A stretch of DNA of 64,000 bases from a gamma proteobacterium NOR5-3 (GTDB lineage: Bacteria; Pseudomonadota; Gammaproteobacteria; Pseudomonadales; Halieaceae): positions 1 through 64,000 of the forward strand of contig DS999409.1 in assembly GCA_000158155.1 (NCBI GenBank), read 5' to 3'. The translations under genes and the position numbers were made by a program. Under the pieces are notes generated by a model, which made no database searches, was not told the DNA's origin, and saw nothing but the letters and a program-made list of their open reading frames with translations. Position 1 is the stretch's first letter, and the number at the start of each line of letters is the position of its first letter. Shown piece after piece: positions 18,087 to 27,120 of this stretch.

Positions 18087-19613
18087 CTAGCGGTCTTGAG
18101 GTGGCTCTTTGTTCGGATCCGGGCTCGGATCCGGATTCTGCTCTGGATCCGCTTCAGCCTCGTCATCAGTTGTTTCATCGCCATCTGTAATCTCGTTATC
18201 GCTGTGCGACAGTCTTGCTGCACCAGAGGCCTGGAGTCGCGCGGCCTGTCCGGGGATTTGCTCCAGCGCCTGCGCCGCATCTTGAGGATACATATGCACG
18301 CCGGTGAGTGTGACATAAGCCGGGCTGGCGCTGCGCGGATGTAAATAACTGTACAGCCAGGCACCAAAGATCCCGGCGCCCAGAGCCGCCAGCAAGGTTC
18401 CGCCAAGTAGCATCAGGTAGGGCGGCCCGATGCGCGGCGCCTCGGGAGCAGGCCAGTCAATAACCGATACCTGGGGGTATTTGTCGACCTGACGTACCTG
18501 AATCTGCACCTGCCGCGCCTGAGTCTCACGATTGAGTTCTTCCAGTCGCGCCAGATCTTCTACTAATGCTTGATGGGTGGCATAGATGGTATTGAAGTCC
18601 GCCACGGCCTTTTTGTGTTCGTCGAGTCTGCGGGTGAGATTGGCGACGGACTCTCGCGCTGCCGCATACTCTCGCTCCGCGTTATTCAGTTCTGCCTGGG
18701 TGCCTCTGGCGTAAGCCTGTCCCAATGCTAATTCGAGTTTCTCGACCTGGTCCGGGATCTCCCGTAAGCGCGGGTCTTTACGGATGTAATCTTCGGTGTA
18801 GCGGGCACGCAGTTCGCCCAGCCGGGACTTGAGCTCTGCCAGTTGTTGCGACATGGCTGCAACGTCACTGCGCTCACTTTGCGGAACCACCTGCTCGCCC
18901 GCCGACAGGGAGGCCCGCAGTGTGTCCAGGTAGGACTTGCTGCGCACCTCTTCTTCCACCGCATTGTTGAGCGATGTATTCAGACCGTCGAGCTGTGCGA
19001 GAACGGCGTTCTCCTGCCGCTCCATGGAGATGATTTCGTTTTTTGCGCGATACTCTTCCAGCGCGAGCCGCGCCGACGCCAGCTTCCCCGCCAGACCGTC
19101 CAATTCATCCTGTACTTCCGTGAGAGTTTGCGACTTACGGTTCTCGATATCTCTTGATCGAACACTGCTATAGACCTCGATCCAGGTCTCCACCAGTGGT
19201 GGTAAAAGCTCGCGCTCGGCGCCGGTGGCGGTGAGTTCCAGAAGGTTGGTTTCGGGTACGGGCACCACATCCAGAATCCGGCGCAGTTCCAGCGGATCCA
19301 GATCGACGGCGAAGTCCTGAGTCAGGCGCTGGGCCAGATCGCGGGTAATCTCGCTGCCGGTGAGAGTCCTGCGTTGTATGGCGACGCCCTGAACATCAGC
19401 GTCGAGCATTTGCTCATCGATCGCCGTAGGGGCGCTCATAAGTACCGTGGCGCTGCTTTGGTACACCGCCGGCTGAACAGCGGTATACAGCAGTCCAATG
19501 ATCAGCACCGTCAGGGCACTGAGCGTGAAAAACCGTCGACGACTGCGTCCGTGCGCCAGATCATCATTTTCTGCGCCCAGCGAGGGCTGGGCGGTATTCA
19601 TACCGAAAGCCAT
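18087..19613 (-). CDS. Wzz/GumC-type chain-length determinant-like protein
   Basis: A 508-residue protein of the Wzz/polysaccharide co-polymerase class. It has a cytoplasmic N-terminus with an RSRRR stretch, a first membrane segment near residues 29-48, and an extracytoplasmic region with a long coiled coil from about 165 to 350. A second membrane segment lies near 405-428, after a proline-rich PAPEAPRIGPP motif typical of these proteins. No cytoplasmic tyrosine-kinase domain follows. Instead there is a 75-residue tail ending in an acidic DPEQNPDPSPDPNKEP run. In the DNA this appears as three GGATCCG units within 18115-18153. No other polysaccharide gene is within the window, so the partner polymerase is elsewhere or absent. 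Confidence 0.8.
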   Translation of the reverse strand: MAFGMNTAQPSLGAENDDLAHGRSRRRFFTLSALTVLIIGLLYTAVQPAVYQSSATVLMSAPTAIDEQMLDADVQGVAIQRRTLTGSEITRDLAQRLTQDFAVDLDPLELRRILDVVPVPETNLLELTATGAERELLPPLVETWIEVYSSVRSRDIENRKSQTLTEVQDELDGLAGKLASARLALEEYRAKNEIISMERQENAVLAQLDGLNTSLNNAVEEEVRSKSYLDTLRASLSAGEQVVPQSERSDVAAMSQQLAELKSRLGELRARYTEDYIRKDPRLREIPDQVEKLELALGQAYARGTQAELNNAEREYAAARESVANLTRRLDEHKKAVADFNTIYATHQALVEDLARLEELNRETQARQVQIQVRQVDKYPQVSVIDWPAPEAPRIGPPYLMLLGGTLLAALGAGIFGAWLYSYLHPRSASPAYVTLTGVHMYPQDAAQALEQIPGQAARLQASGAARLSHSDNEITDGDETTDDEAEADPEQNPDPSPDPNKEPPQDR

Positions 19614-19722
19614 TATCAGGGGCCTTTGCCTTGCATCAACAGCGTGAGTGTAGGCGAAGCAATGCCCTGCGGATACCGTAACGAAGCATACAGCCCGGAC
19701 TGTCTACCCGAAATCTTTCGGC

Positions 19723-19751
19723 TTGAGGCTCGCATCACAGTCCGCTACCGT
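19723..19751 (+). promoter_or_regulatory. Candidate promoter of cti, possibly giving a nearly leaderless mRNA
   Basis: TTGAGG at 19723 and TACCGT at 19746 are 17 bases apart. The predicted transcription start is within a few bases of the cti ATG at 19760, and no ribosome-binding sequence precedes that ATG. Together these suggest little or no 5' leader. Confidence 0.35.
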
Positions 19752-19759
19752 TCTTTACC

Positions 19760-22063
19760 ATGAAAACCCATACCTATTTGCCGTTGTCGCGAGCCCGCTG
19801 TGGCCGTCGCTTTTGTTATCTCTTGTTTGTCAGCCTGTCGCTGCTATGGGGCACGGCGCATGCAGACTCGTTGCTCACAAAGGACTACCCCCCGAGCGTA
19901 AAGCCCATTGTTGAGCAGCGCTGCATGGTCTGTCATGGCTGCTACGATGCCCCCTGTCAGCTTAAGATGGATGCTTTTATAGGGGTAGAACGCGGCGCCA
20001 GCAAAAAGAAGGTGTACGACGGCACGCGGCTATTGACAGCCAACCTCACACGCTTATACGAAGACGCCCACAGTATCGAAGAGTGGCGGGAGAAAGGTTT
20101 TTTTCCCGTGCTTGATGATCAGGACCCTGAAAAGGGTCTGATGCATCAGATGATCAATTTAAAAGAAGAGTATCCGCTACCTACCAAGGGTCCCTTGCCT
20201 GACAGCTTCGATTTTAGTCTGGATCGTGATCAGAGCTGTCCCAAGCCGGAAGAATTTGCTGCTTACCGCGAGGATCGCCCCTATCAGGGAATGCCCTACG
20301 GTTTTCCGGGTCTGGATCCCGACAAACTGGCGGTGCTTAGCGATTGGATTGAGGCCGGTGCACCCGGTGTTGAGGTGCCGCCCAGACCCGAAGCCGAAGT
20401 ACGGGCCGTTGATCAATGGGAGACATTCCTCAACGCAAAGGACAACAAGTCCCGGCTAATGAGTCGCTATATATTCGAGCACCTGTTTATTGGCGACCTG
20501 TATTTTGAGGATCTCAACGACAGCTCTGGCTGGTATAAGCTCGTGCGGTCGCGCACACCGCCGGGGCAGCCTATTGACCTTATCGCGACCCGTCGTCCCT
20601 ACGACGATCCGGGTACCGAGGTCTTCTTTTATCGTTTGCAGCTTCGCCATACCAGCCGCCTTTCCAAGCGTCACATGCCCTATGCTTTGAGCGCGCAGCG
20701 CATGGCGCGCTGGACGGCGCTGTTTTTGGAGCCTGACTACGCAATAGAAACTGTGCCGGGCTACGCCGGCAATGAGTCAGCAAATCCGTTTATCACCTTC
20801 GAGAAACTACCGGTGGAGGCGCGTTATCGTTTCATGCTCGAAGAGGCACACTTCACGATCATGGCTTATATCAAGGGGCCGGTGTGTCGCGGGCAGGTGG
20901 CTCTGAATGTCATTGATGATCATTTTTGGGTGGCATTTGTAGAGCCCAACGTCAGGGACCCCGAGCAGCATGCGGACTTTCTGGCGGCAGAAGCAAAGGA
21001 GATGCGCCTACCTCAGGCCAAGGGCAGTCTTGTGGTTACTGCCCTGCAATGGAATGGGTATGCGAGAAGCCAGCAGCGCTTTTTGCGCGCCCAGGCCAAG
21101 GCCATTGCGCGGGTTGTTGATCAGGACAGCATTAAACTCGACATGAATCTGATCTGGGACGGTGGTCCCGAGCGCAACGACAATGCAGCGCTCACTGTAT
21201 TTCGGCAGTTTGATGCGGCTACGGTAGTCAAAGGCTTTGTTGGGCAGCAACCCAAGACTATGTGGGTCATCGATTACTCGCTGCTTGAGCGTATCCACTA
21301 CCTGCTGGTTGCAGGTTTTGACGTGTATGGCGCCGTTGGCCACCAACTGGAAAGTCGTCTTTACATGGACTTTTTGCGCATGGAAGGAGAGCAGGCGTTT
21401 TTACTTTTTCTTCCGGAGAGTGAAAGGACTGCGGTGAGAAATCATTGGTATCGCGGTGCCAGGGACAACGTGAAGAAATTTGTTCTTTCGCCCCAGAACG
21501 CCAAGTTCGAGCGCGACACCGCAATTGAGTACCAAAGTGACGATCCCAAGTCCGAGCTGATGGCGATGTTCAAAGCAAGGATTCCCACTGCCGTCAATCC
21601 GCGTTACACCCCAGTGCATACTGATCTTGCTGTCTTGATGGCAGGGACCAATGCATCCTTTAGTTTTCTTCCCGAGACAGCGTTTCTACAGGTACTCAAC
21701 GCTAAGGGAGAGGCCAGTGTGTATAGCCTTGTTCACAATTCGGCCCATAGCAACAACGCGCAACTCTTTGCCGAAGAAGATCGCCGCATTCCCGAAGAAG
21801 ACACGCTGACGGTGGTCAAAGGTTTTCTGGGCTCCTACCCCAATATGTTTTTTCAGATCACCGAGGGACAGTTGCCCAGGTTTGCCAAGGAACTGCAATC
21901 CCTGAGTAGTCCCGAGGATTATGAAACCTTGATAGATCGCTACGGCGTGCGCCGCACCGCGCCCTGGTTCTGGAAGTTAAGCGATGACTTTACAGCCTAC
22001 TACCGCAATAGTTATCCCCTGGAAGCGGGCTTGTTCGATCTCAATCGTTACGAGAATCGTTGA
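19760..22063 (+). CDS. cti: Fatty acid cis/trans isomerase
   Basis: A 767-residue periplasmic haemoprotein of the Cti family, which converts cis- to trans-unsaturated phospholipid acyl chains and so stiffens the membrane under solvent or heat stress. A signal peptide ends near ALWGTAHADS-type residues (about 36), followed by the cytochrome-c haem motif Cys55-M-V-Cys58-His59. Further family features are the EEWREKGFFPVLDD segment, PYGFPGLDPDKL, LEEAHFTIMAYIKGPVCRGQ and TVVKGFLGSYPNMFF. Length agrees with known Cti proteins. It is divergent from the Wzz-like gene. No ribosome site is visible, and the promoter candidate lies very close to the ATG. The link to hydrocarbon exposure fits the CYP153 genes further along, though that is inference. 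Confidence 0.94.
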   Translation: MKTHTYLPLSRARCGRRFCYLLFVSLSLLWGTAHADSLLTKDYPPSVKPIVEQRCMVCHGCYDAPCQLKMDAFIGVERGASKKKVYDGTRLLTANLTRLYEDAHSIEEWREKGFFPVLDDQDPEKGLMHQMINLKEEYPLPTKGPLPDSFDFSLDRDQSCPKPEEFAAYREDRPYQGMPYGFPGLDPDKLAVLSDWIEAGAPGVEVPPRPEAEVRAVDQWETFLNAKDNKSRLMSRYIFEHLFIGDLYFEDLNDSSGWYKLVRSRTPPGQPIDLIATRRPYDDPGTEVFFYRLQLRHTSRLSKRHMPYALSAQRMARWTALFLEPDYAIETVPGYAGNESANPFITFEKLPVEARYRFMLEEAHFTIMAYIKGPVCRGQVALNVIDDHFWVAFVEPNVRDPEQHADFLAAEAKEMRLPQAKGSLVVTALQWNGYARSQQRFLRAQAKAIARVVDQDSIKLDMNLIWDGGPERNDNAALTVFRQFDAATVVKGFVGQQPKTMWVIDYSLLERIHYLLVAGFDVYGAVGHQLESRLYMDFLRMEGEQAFLLFLPESERTAVRNHWYRGARDNVKKFVLSPQNAKFERDTAIEYQSDDPKSELMAMFKARIPTAVNPRYTPVHTDLAVLMAGTNASFSFLPETAFLQVLNAKGEASVYSLVHNSAHSNNAQLFAEEDRRIPEEDTLTVVKGFLGSYPNMFFQITEGQLPRFAKELQSLSSPEDYETLIDRYGVRRTAPWFWKLSDDFTAYYRNSYPLEAGLFDLNRYENR

Positions 22064-22072
22064 CGGCAACAG

Positions 22073-22115
22073 GCAGGGTCTTGCGTCATTAAGTCGGCGG
22101 GCGGCCCGACCCTGC
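22073..22115 (+). terminator. Stem-loop after cti
   Basis: GCAGGGTC (22073-22080) and GACCCTGC (22108-22115) pair perfectly over 8 bp with a 27-base GC-rich loop, followed by TTTAC. It lies 10 bases after the cti stop. The U-run is short, so termination is plausible rather than certain. Confidence 0.5.
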
Positions 22116-22122
22116 TTTACTC

Positions 22123-22180
22123 GAGCTGCTCGCGCATCTCCATCGGCGACAGCGCATTAAACAGCGCGCTCGAGCAGCTC
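22123..22180. repeat. 10-bp inverted repeat between cti and katG
   Basis: GAGCTGCTCG (22123-22132) is matched by CGAGCAGCTC (22171-22180) with 38 bases between. It lies in the 239-base gap between cti and katG, flanked by the cti stem-loop and the katG terminator. No gene was found here. On the minus strand a short stop-terminated frame spans the repeat, but it lacks a start codon. Confidence 0.5.
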
Positions 22181-22221
22181 AAAGGACTGCCGTCTGCCCC
22201 GCCGACGAGCGATAAACAAAA

Positions 22222-22248
22222 AAGGCGGCCCCTCACAGGAGCCGCCTT
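22222..22248 (-). terminator. Rho-independent terminator of katG
   Basis: On the minus strand an 8-bp stem AAGGCGGC/GCCGCCTT encloses an 11-base loop and is followed directly by TTTTTGTTT. It lies 55 bases after the katG stop. Confidence 0.88.
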
Positions 22249-22302
22249 GTATCGTTCTTGCAAAGCCCACTAAAGCCAGGGCTTTGCAATTCTGAGTTGC
22301 GC

Positions 22303-24561
22303 TTAGTTCGCCGCGACCATGCTGTTACCGCCTTTAAGATCAAAGCGATCCAGCTTCATCACCTTGCTCCACGCGTCTACAAAGTCGTGAACAAAGACTT
22401 CTTCCGCTCCATCGTAGGCATAGACCTCGGCAATAGCGCGCAGCTCAGAGTTTGAGCCGAACACCAGATCTACCTCGGTGGCGCTCCAGCGCATCTCACC
22501 CGTGACCCTATCCCGGCCTTCGTAGACGTAGGGATTGTCCGTGGTGGGACGCCAGACGTTGCGCATGTCCAGAAGGTTAACGAAGAAGTCGTTATCCAGC
22601 GCCTCGGTCTCATCGGTGAGTACACCGTGCTGTGATCCACCCGCGTTGGCATTGAGCGTACGCATGCCGGCCACCAGTACCGTCATTTCGGGTACGGACA
22701 GATCAAGCAGGTCAGCCTTGTCGAGCAGGGCTTCTGCCGGCTTACGGTAAGCCGCATCACTGTAGTAGTTGCGGAAACCGTCGGCCAGAGGCTCAAGTAC
22801 AGCAAAGCTGTTTACGTCAGTCTGCTTTTGGCTTGCATCCGTGCGGCCCGGCGTAAAGGGAACCTCCACGTCATAGCCCGCAGTTTCTGCAGCGCGCTCA
22901 ATGGCCGCGGCGCCGGCCAGAACGATCACGTCAGCCAGAGATACCCGCGTATCGCCTCGCTGGGACTTGTTGAAGTCCTTTTGAATGCGCTCAAGACGCT
23001 TGAGTACCCGGGCCAGTTCCTTGGGATCGTTGGCTGCCCAATCTTTCTGTGGGGCCAGACGGATTCGTGCACCGTTGGCGCCACCGCGCATGTCACTGTC
23101 GCGATAGCTTGAGGCCGAGGCCCAGGCTGTACGAACCAGTTCTGCGGTGGTGAATTCCGCAGACAGAATCTTGGCTTTGAGCTCGGCCACATCAGATGCA
23201 TCGATGAGGTCCTGGTCTACCGCGGGTACCGGGTCCATCCACATCAATACTTCTTCGGGTACATCAGACCCGACGTAGCGGGCGCGAGGACCCATATCGC
23301 GATGCGTCAGCTTGAACCAGGCTTTCGCAAAGGCCAGCTCGAATTCCTCGGGGTTCTTCAGGAAACGCTGAGTGATCTTGCGGTAGCTCGGATCTACCTT
23401 CAGAGCCAGGTCGGTGGTGAACATGATGGGCTGATGACGCTTACCCTCAACGTGTGCATCGGGCACTGTGTCGGCACCGCCACCATTTTTGGGTACCCAC
23501 TGCGTCGCACCAGCTGGGCTCTTGGTCATCTCCCAGTCGTAGGCATAAAGATTGGAGATGTACATCATGGACCATTGTGTGGGAGCCGCAGTCCAGGCGC
23601 CCTCAAGTCCGCTGGTAATGGTGTCTTCTGCGTTGCCTTTGCCGCAGCTGTTGTTCCAGCCCATGCCCTGACTTGCTACGCCTTCACCAGCAGGCTCAGG
23701 AGCCAGGCAGCCTTCGGGCTTGCGGGCACCGTGGGCTTTACCGAAGGTGTGGCCGCCAGCGATCAATGCAACGGTCTCTTCGTCGTTCATGGCCATGCGG
23801 CCAAAGGTCTCGCGAATGTCATTGGCAGCAAGCTGGGGGTCAGGATTGCCATTGGGGCCTTCGGGGTTTACGTAGATCAGGCCCATTTGCACGGCAGCCA
23901 GAGGCTTCTCCAGCTTTCGCTCTCCGGTGTAACGCTCATCGGCGAGCATGACCGACTCTGGTCCCCAGTAAACGAGATCGGGCTCCCAGTCATCTTCGCG
24001 GCCGCCAGCAAAACCGAAGGTTTTGAAGCCCATGGTCTCTAGCGCAACGTTGCCGGTGAGCACCATCAGGTCTGCCCAGGACAGCGCGTGGCCGTACTTC
24101 TGCTTTACCGGCCACAGTAGACGGCGTGCTTTATCGAGGTTGGTATTGTCCGGCCAGCTGTTGAGTGGCTCAAAACGCTGCTGACCACCGCCGGCGCCGC
24201 CGCGGCCATCCATGGTGCGGTAGGTTCCTGCACTGTGCCAGGCCATACGAATAAAGAACGGGCCGTAGTTGCCATAGTCTGCAGGCCACCAGTCCTGAGA
24301 GGTGGTCATAATGGCTTCGATGTCGGCTTTCACTTCCGCAAGATCAAGCTTGGCAAAAGCTGACGCGTAATCGAAGTTAGGGCCCATGGGGTTGGCCGTG
24401 TTTTCGTTTTGGTGCAGCGGGCGCAAGTTCAGCGCCTGGGGCCACCAGTCCTGTACCGATTTGGGTTCGCCGTGCATAGAGCCAGCGCCTGCGGGCGCCG
24501 TAGCTGACAGCGCTGCTGCCATAGCTACGCAAAGGGGCAGTTTTTTCTTGAGCATAGTCAT
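22303..24561 (-). CDS. katG: Exported catalase-peroxidase
   Basis: A bifunctional catalase-peroxidase of 752 residues that removes hydrogen peroxide. Both family domains are present. The distal site is [11 protein letters not shown], and the proximal haem ligand is in [11 protein letters not shown]. The Trp (in MAWH), Tyr ([10 protein letters not shown]) and Met (FGRMAMND) of the covalent adduct typical of KatG are all there. The start is ATG at 24561 with GAGGA 5 bases upstream; a longer frame to 24636 lacks a ribosome site. The first 28 or so residues ([26 protein letters not shown]) form a signal peptide, so this is a periplasmic KatG/KatP-type enzyme. A terminator follows. The inverted repeat at 24614-24628 may be part of its control region. 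Confidence 0.95.
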   Translation of the reverse strand: MTMLKKKLPLCVAMAAALSATAPAGAGSMHGEPKSVQDWWPQALNLRPLHQNENTANPMGPNFDYASAFAKLDLAEVKADIEAIMTTSQDWWPADYGNYGPFFIRMAWHSAGTYRTMDGRGGAGGGQQRFEPLNSWPDNTNLDKARRLLWPVKQKYGHALSWADLMVLTGNVALETMGFKTFGFAGGREDDWEPDLVYWGPESVMLADERYTGERKLEKPLAAVQMGLIYVNPEGPNGNPDPQLAANDIRETFGRMAMNDEETVALIAGGHTFGKAHGARKPEGCLAPEPAGEGVASQGMGWNNSCGKGNAEDTITSGLEGAWTAAPTQWSMMYISNLYAYDWEMTKSPAGATQWVPKNGGGADTVPDAHVEGKRHQPIMFTTDLALKVDPSYRKITQRFLKNPEEFELAFAKAWFKLTHRDMGPRARYVGSDVPEEVLMWMDPVPAVDQDLIDASDVAELKAKILSAEFTTAELVRTAWASASSYRDSDMRGGANGARIRLAPQKDWAANDPKELARVLKRLERIQKDFNKSQRGDTRVSLADVIVLAGAAAIERAAETAGYDVEVPFTPGRTDASQKQTDVNSFAVLEPLADGFRNYYSDAAYRKPAEALLDKADLLDLSVPEMTVLVAGMRTLNANAGGSQHGVLTDETEALDNDFFVNLLDMRNVWRPTTDNPYVYEGRDRVTGEMRWSATEVDLVFGSNSELRAIAEVYAYDGAEEVFVHDFVDAWSKVMKLDRFDLKGGNSMVAAN

Positions 24562-24613
24562 AAAATCCTCTTGAAATGCTTGGTCTGTTAAATTCTGCCT
24601 ATCACAAAAACGC

Positions 24614-24628
24614 TTGGCATTACGCCAA
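24614..24628. promoter_or_regulatory. Short inverted repeat upstream of katG
   Basis: TTGGC-attac-GCCAA lies 53 bases before the katG start. It could be an operator or a small hairpin. No known OxyR consensus could be assigned. Confidence 0.3.
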
Positions 24629-24703
24629 ACATGCACCCAGCGTAGACCCCTATCTTCAAACAGTAAAATGAATTAAAAATTAAAAGGCGATCTAAAAATA
24701 CGA

Positions 24704-25375
24704 TCAGATGGGGTTCGATTGGGGCGTTGCGTCAATGGCGGTGCTTGCAGGCTGCACTAACCTGACGTCCTGCACTACCAGTATTTCGCAGGCACCGGGG
24801 CCGGTGTCCAGGCGCGTGAGACTGCTCGGGATCATCGTCTGATCGGGAAAGTGCACGTCCACAAGCTCGCCCGAGAGGGTGACGATAGCCCCTTTGGGAA
24901 TGTTTTCAATTTTGCCTAAAATGGCGTCATTTTCCGGAATTAAGTGCACGTTAGCCGATGACCGGTTCACCAGATTGATGTCAATGGGTGAGTCATAGAG
25001 GTGCCAGAACATAAATCGGTCGCCCTGTGCCACCTTGATAGGACGCAAAACGGCTTCATCCGATAGCGCGCCCCAACCCAGCGCAAAGTCCCAGGGTGCG
25101 ATGGCCGCGAGATCGTCCCAGTGGTAGCGACGTTTGCTGAGCACCTTGGCGGTGATTTCGTAACCGGCCCGGGGCGCAAGTCGAAACTCCCCCACGCTGC
25201 GCGGCGGTGACTCCAGCGCCCACTGTGCCGGGGCCTGTGCCGCCAGGATGCCGTCCGGCAGTTGGACGCGCTCGCCGCATGCGCTGGTGGCGATCATGGC
25301 CAAAGCGATCACCAGCAGGCCCAAACGTTGGGCCCGGCGTTTGATCAGCGATCCTCCCTGAAGATCCAGCGCCAC
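24704..25375 (-). CDS. Hypothetical lipoprotein
   Basis: Unrecognised protein of up to 223 residues. A basic stretch (KRRAQR) and hydrophobic segment (LGLLVIALAMIATSAC) form a lipoprotein signal with Cys near residue 33. The mature part has RYHWDDLAAIAPWDFALGWG and a segment starting WHLYDSPIDINLVNRSSANVHLIP, followed by a small beta-rich part (GAIVTLSGELVDVHFP), with no catalytic motif I know. The start is uncertain. GTG at 25375 has only a weak ribosome site. A strong GGGAGG lies inside the frame at about codons 6-8, but no ATG, GTG or TTG follows at a usual distance. It is 15 bases downstream of the serine hydrolase and probably in its operon. Confidence 0.65.
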   Translation of the reverse strand: MALDLQGGSLIKRRAQRLGLLVIALAMIATSACGERVQLPDGILAAQAPAQWALESPPRSVGEFRLAPRAGYEITAKVLSKRRYHWDDLAAIAPWDFALGWGALSDEAVLRPIKVAQGDRFMFWHLYDSPIDINLVNRSSANVHLIPENDAILGKIENIPKGAIVTLSGELVDVHFPDQTMIPSSLTRLDTGPGACEILVVQDVRLVQPASTAIDATPQSNPI

Positions 25376-25390
25376 GGACCTGAGACCGCG

Positions 25391-27019
25391 CTAGGGCAAG
25401 CCTTGCGTGCTGGTGGTGACGTCGCGATAGATGAGCCACTCTCCCGCCGCATTTTGTTGCCATATCACCAGGTAATCACCGGCATCGGTAATAGGGTTGT
25501 GCGTGTTGCCGCCCAGCGTCAATTCATAACGCCCCAACTCCAGGGCGAATTTTCCCGAGCGGGTTACTTCCTGCGTGGTCAGCGTCAGCGCACTGCTGCC
25601 CAGCGACAGTTCGGCGGTCAGCGAGGCCCGCAGGTTTTCCAGCCCCACAACGCGTTCCCTATGGGAGCTCATAAAGACAACATCGTCGGTGTGTAACGCC
25701 AGCAGGCGCGGAATGTCCTGCGCTTTGAACGCCGCTTCGTAGGTGTGGTTACGCGCCTGAATCACTGCTGTGAGGCTGCTATTTTGTGGTGGGGTGTCAA
25801 ACAAGCCCGAGACTGCCAGCTGCCGGGCAACCGACAGCATGTCTGTGGCGTCTTCGTCATAGTTAATGCCCGTGCCATACCAGGCGATGACCAGATCACG
25901 CTGCGGGTCTACGTAGAGGCCCTGGCCCAGGTAGCCCCCTTTGAACATGCCGCCATCGTCCCAGACCTGGTCCCACTGCCAGCCCGCGCGCGTAGGGAGG
26001 TCATCGCCGTGTTCCCTGGCCAGGCGCTCAAGCGAAGCGTCGCTACGCTTGATGCCTCCCCCGGCTTTCAGGTCTGCGACCATGGTGCCGGCTATGTCCG
26101 GAAAGCGATGGGCATCGGTAAACACCCGTCCAAAGCGCGCCAGGTCCCGAAGTCTGGCCATAAGTCCGCCCGAGGCGTAGGCGTGGCCTTCGGCACTGAT
26201 AGCCATGAGTGCATCTGACTCTGCGCCTATTCGTTGCCAGATACGCTCTTGCACTGCCCGGGCATAGCTTTGCCCCGTGACGCGCTCAATGACGAGCATG
26301 AGGACGTTGGTATTTGCCGATACATACTCGTTTTGTTCGCCGGCGGGACGCAGGCGCTGCATATCTTTGAGCAGCGGGATAAATGAAGCGGTGTTCCCCA
26401 CGGGAGCTGTGATGCCCAGGGCCTCTTCCATGCGATAGACGCAGGTGGACGTGTTTTGGTAACCGTCACTGTCGCGACAATCAATTCCCGAAGCCATGTC
26501 CGCAATATCCTGCACCGAGGTGCCTGCCCAGGCGCTGTCTTTGAGCTCTGACAGGTATTTCTCGACAGGCGCATCCATGTCGACCTTGCCCTCGGCGACC
26601 AGGGTGGCAAGCGTGGCCGACGTGAGCACTTTGGTCACTGACCAGCCGAAGTGACGCTCCTGTGGCGCCATCCTTGGGTAGGCTTCAAACACGACACGAT
26701 CGCCTTGCAGAACAATCACGCTGTCCAGCAGTGCGTCGTTGTCGACATAGCTCGCAAAATCGACCTCTTGGTCGTCGACGGTAACTGATGCCGCTTTCAG
26801 CTCTGGCGAGGGAGCAAGCTCCAACTCCAGCAGCGACTCACCACGAGCTATGGTCGTGCTGCGAAGATAGGACTCCGCATGGAGGTGGAACTGCAGGCTG
26901 ACGCTGCCGCCACTGTCAAAGTTCTGCGGCGTTACGCTGGTAAAGGTTTCCCTGACATCCGGTGCTGCAGCGGCTATCAGCGGAGCGCTTAGCAGCAGCA
27001 TCGCAAGTGGCTTGATCAT
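25391..27019 (-). CDS. Beta-lactamase-family serine hydrolase fused to SnoaL-like domain
   Basis: A 542-residue exported protein (signal peptide ...LIAAAAP). Residues about 95-400 are a class C beta-lactamase/PBP4*-type serine hydrolase: SxxK is Ser127-Lys130 (FGWSVTK), followed by a YxN-type segment near VSANTN and the GGGIKRS region. After a short linker, residues about 415-540 form a DUF4440/SnoaL-like domain (RNHTYEAAFKAQDIPRLLALHTDDVVFMSS, ending GEWLIYRDV). Such proteins are usually D-amino-acid or ester hydrolases rather than true beta-lactamases. The fused NTF2-fold domain is an unusual addition. It is divergent from serA, with 101 bases between the two starts. Confidence 0.85.
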   Translation of the reverse strand: MIKPLAMLLLSAPLIAAAAPDVRETFTSVTPQNFDSGGSVSLQFHLHAESYLRSTTIARGESLLELELAPSPELKAASVTVDDQEVDFASYVDNDALLDSVIVLQGDRVVFEAYPRMAPQERHFGWSVTKVLTSATLATLVAEGKVDMDAPVEKYLSELKDSAWAGTSVQDIADMASGIDCRDSDGYQNTSTCVYRMEEALGITAPVGNTASFIPLLKDMQRLRPAGEQNEYVSANTNVLMLVIERVTGQSYARAVQERIWQRIGAESDALMAISAEGHAYASGGLMARLRDLARFGRVFTDAHRFPDIAGTMVADLKAGGGIKRSDASLERLAREHGDDLPTRAGWQWDQVWDDGGMFKGGYLGQGLYVDPQRDLVIAWYGTGINYDEDATDMLSVARQLAVSGLFDTPPQNSSLTAVIQARNHTYEAAFKAQDIPRLLALHTDDVVFMSSHRERVVGLENLRASLTAELSLGSSALTLTTQEVTRSGKFALELGRYELTLGGNTHNPITDAGDYLVIWQQNAAGEWLIYRDVTTSTQGLP

Positions 27020-27120
27020 GAGGAATCTCCAGAGCTCAAACGCCTATCTTATGTTTTCTGGCGGTCAATAGGCTATTGGACCTACAATCTCGCGCTGTTC
27101 CCGCCAGCGCTAGCCATCAT

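Noticed and set aside
18113-18155. Three GGATCC-centred units as a possible regulatory repeat
   Set aside because: They lie inside the Wzz coding sequence and simply encode the DP-rich tail.
22121-22245. Minus-strand short peptide ending ALSPMEMREQLE
   Set aside because: It has no start codon or ribosome site and overlaps the katG terminator, so it is reported only as a possible relic.
24614-24628. OxyR site for katG
   Set aside because: The inverted repeat TTGGC-N5-GCCAA does not match the spaced ATAG-type OxyR pattern, so only a generic inverted repeat is reported.
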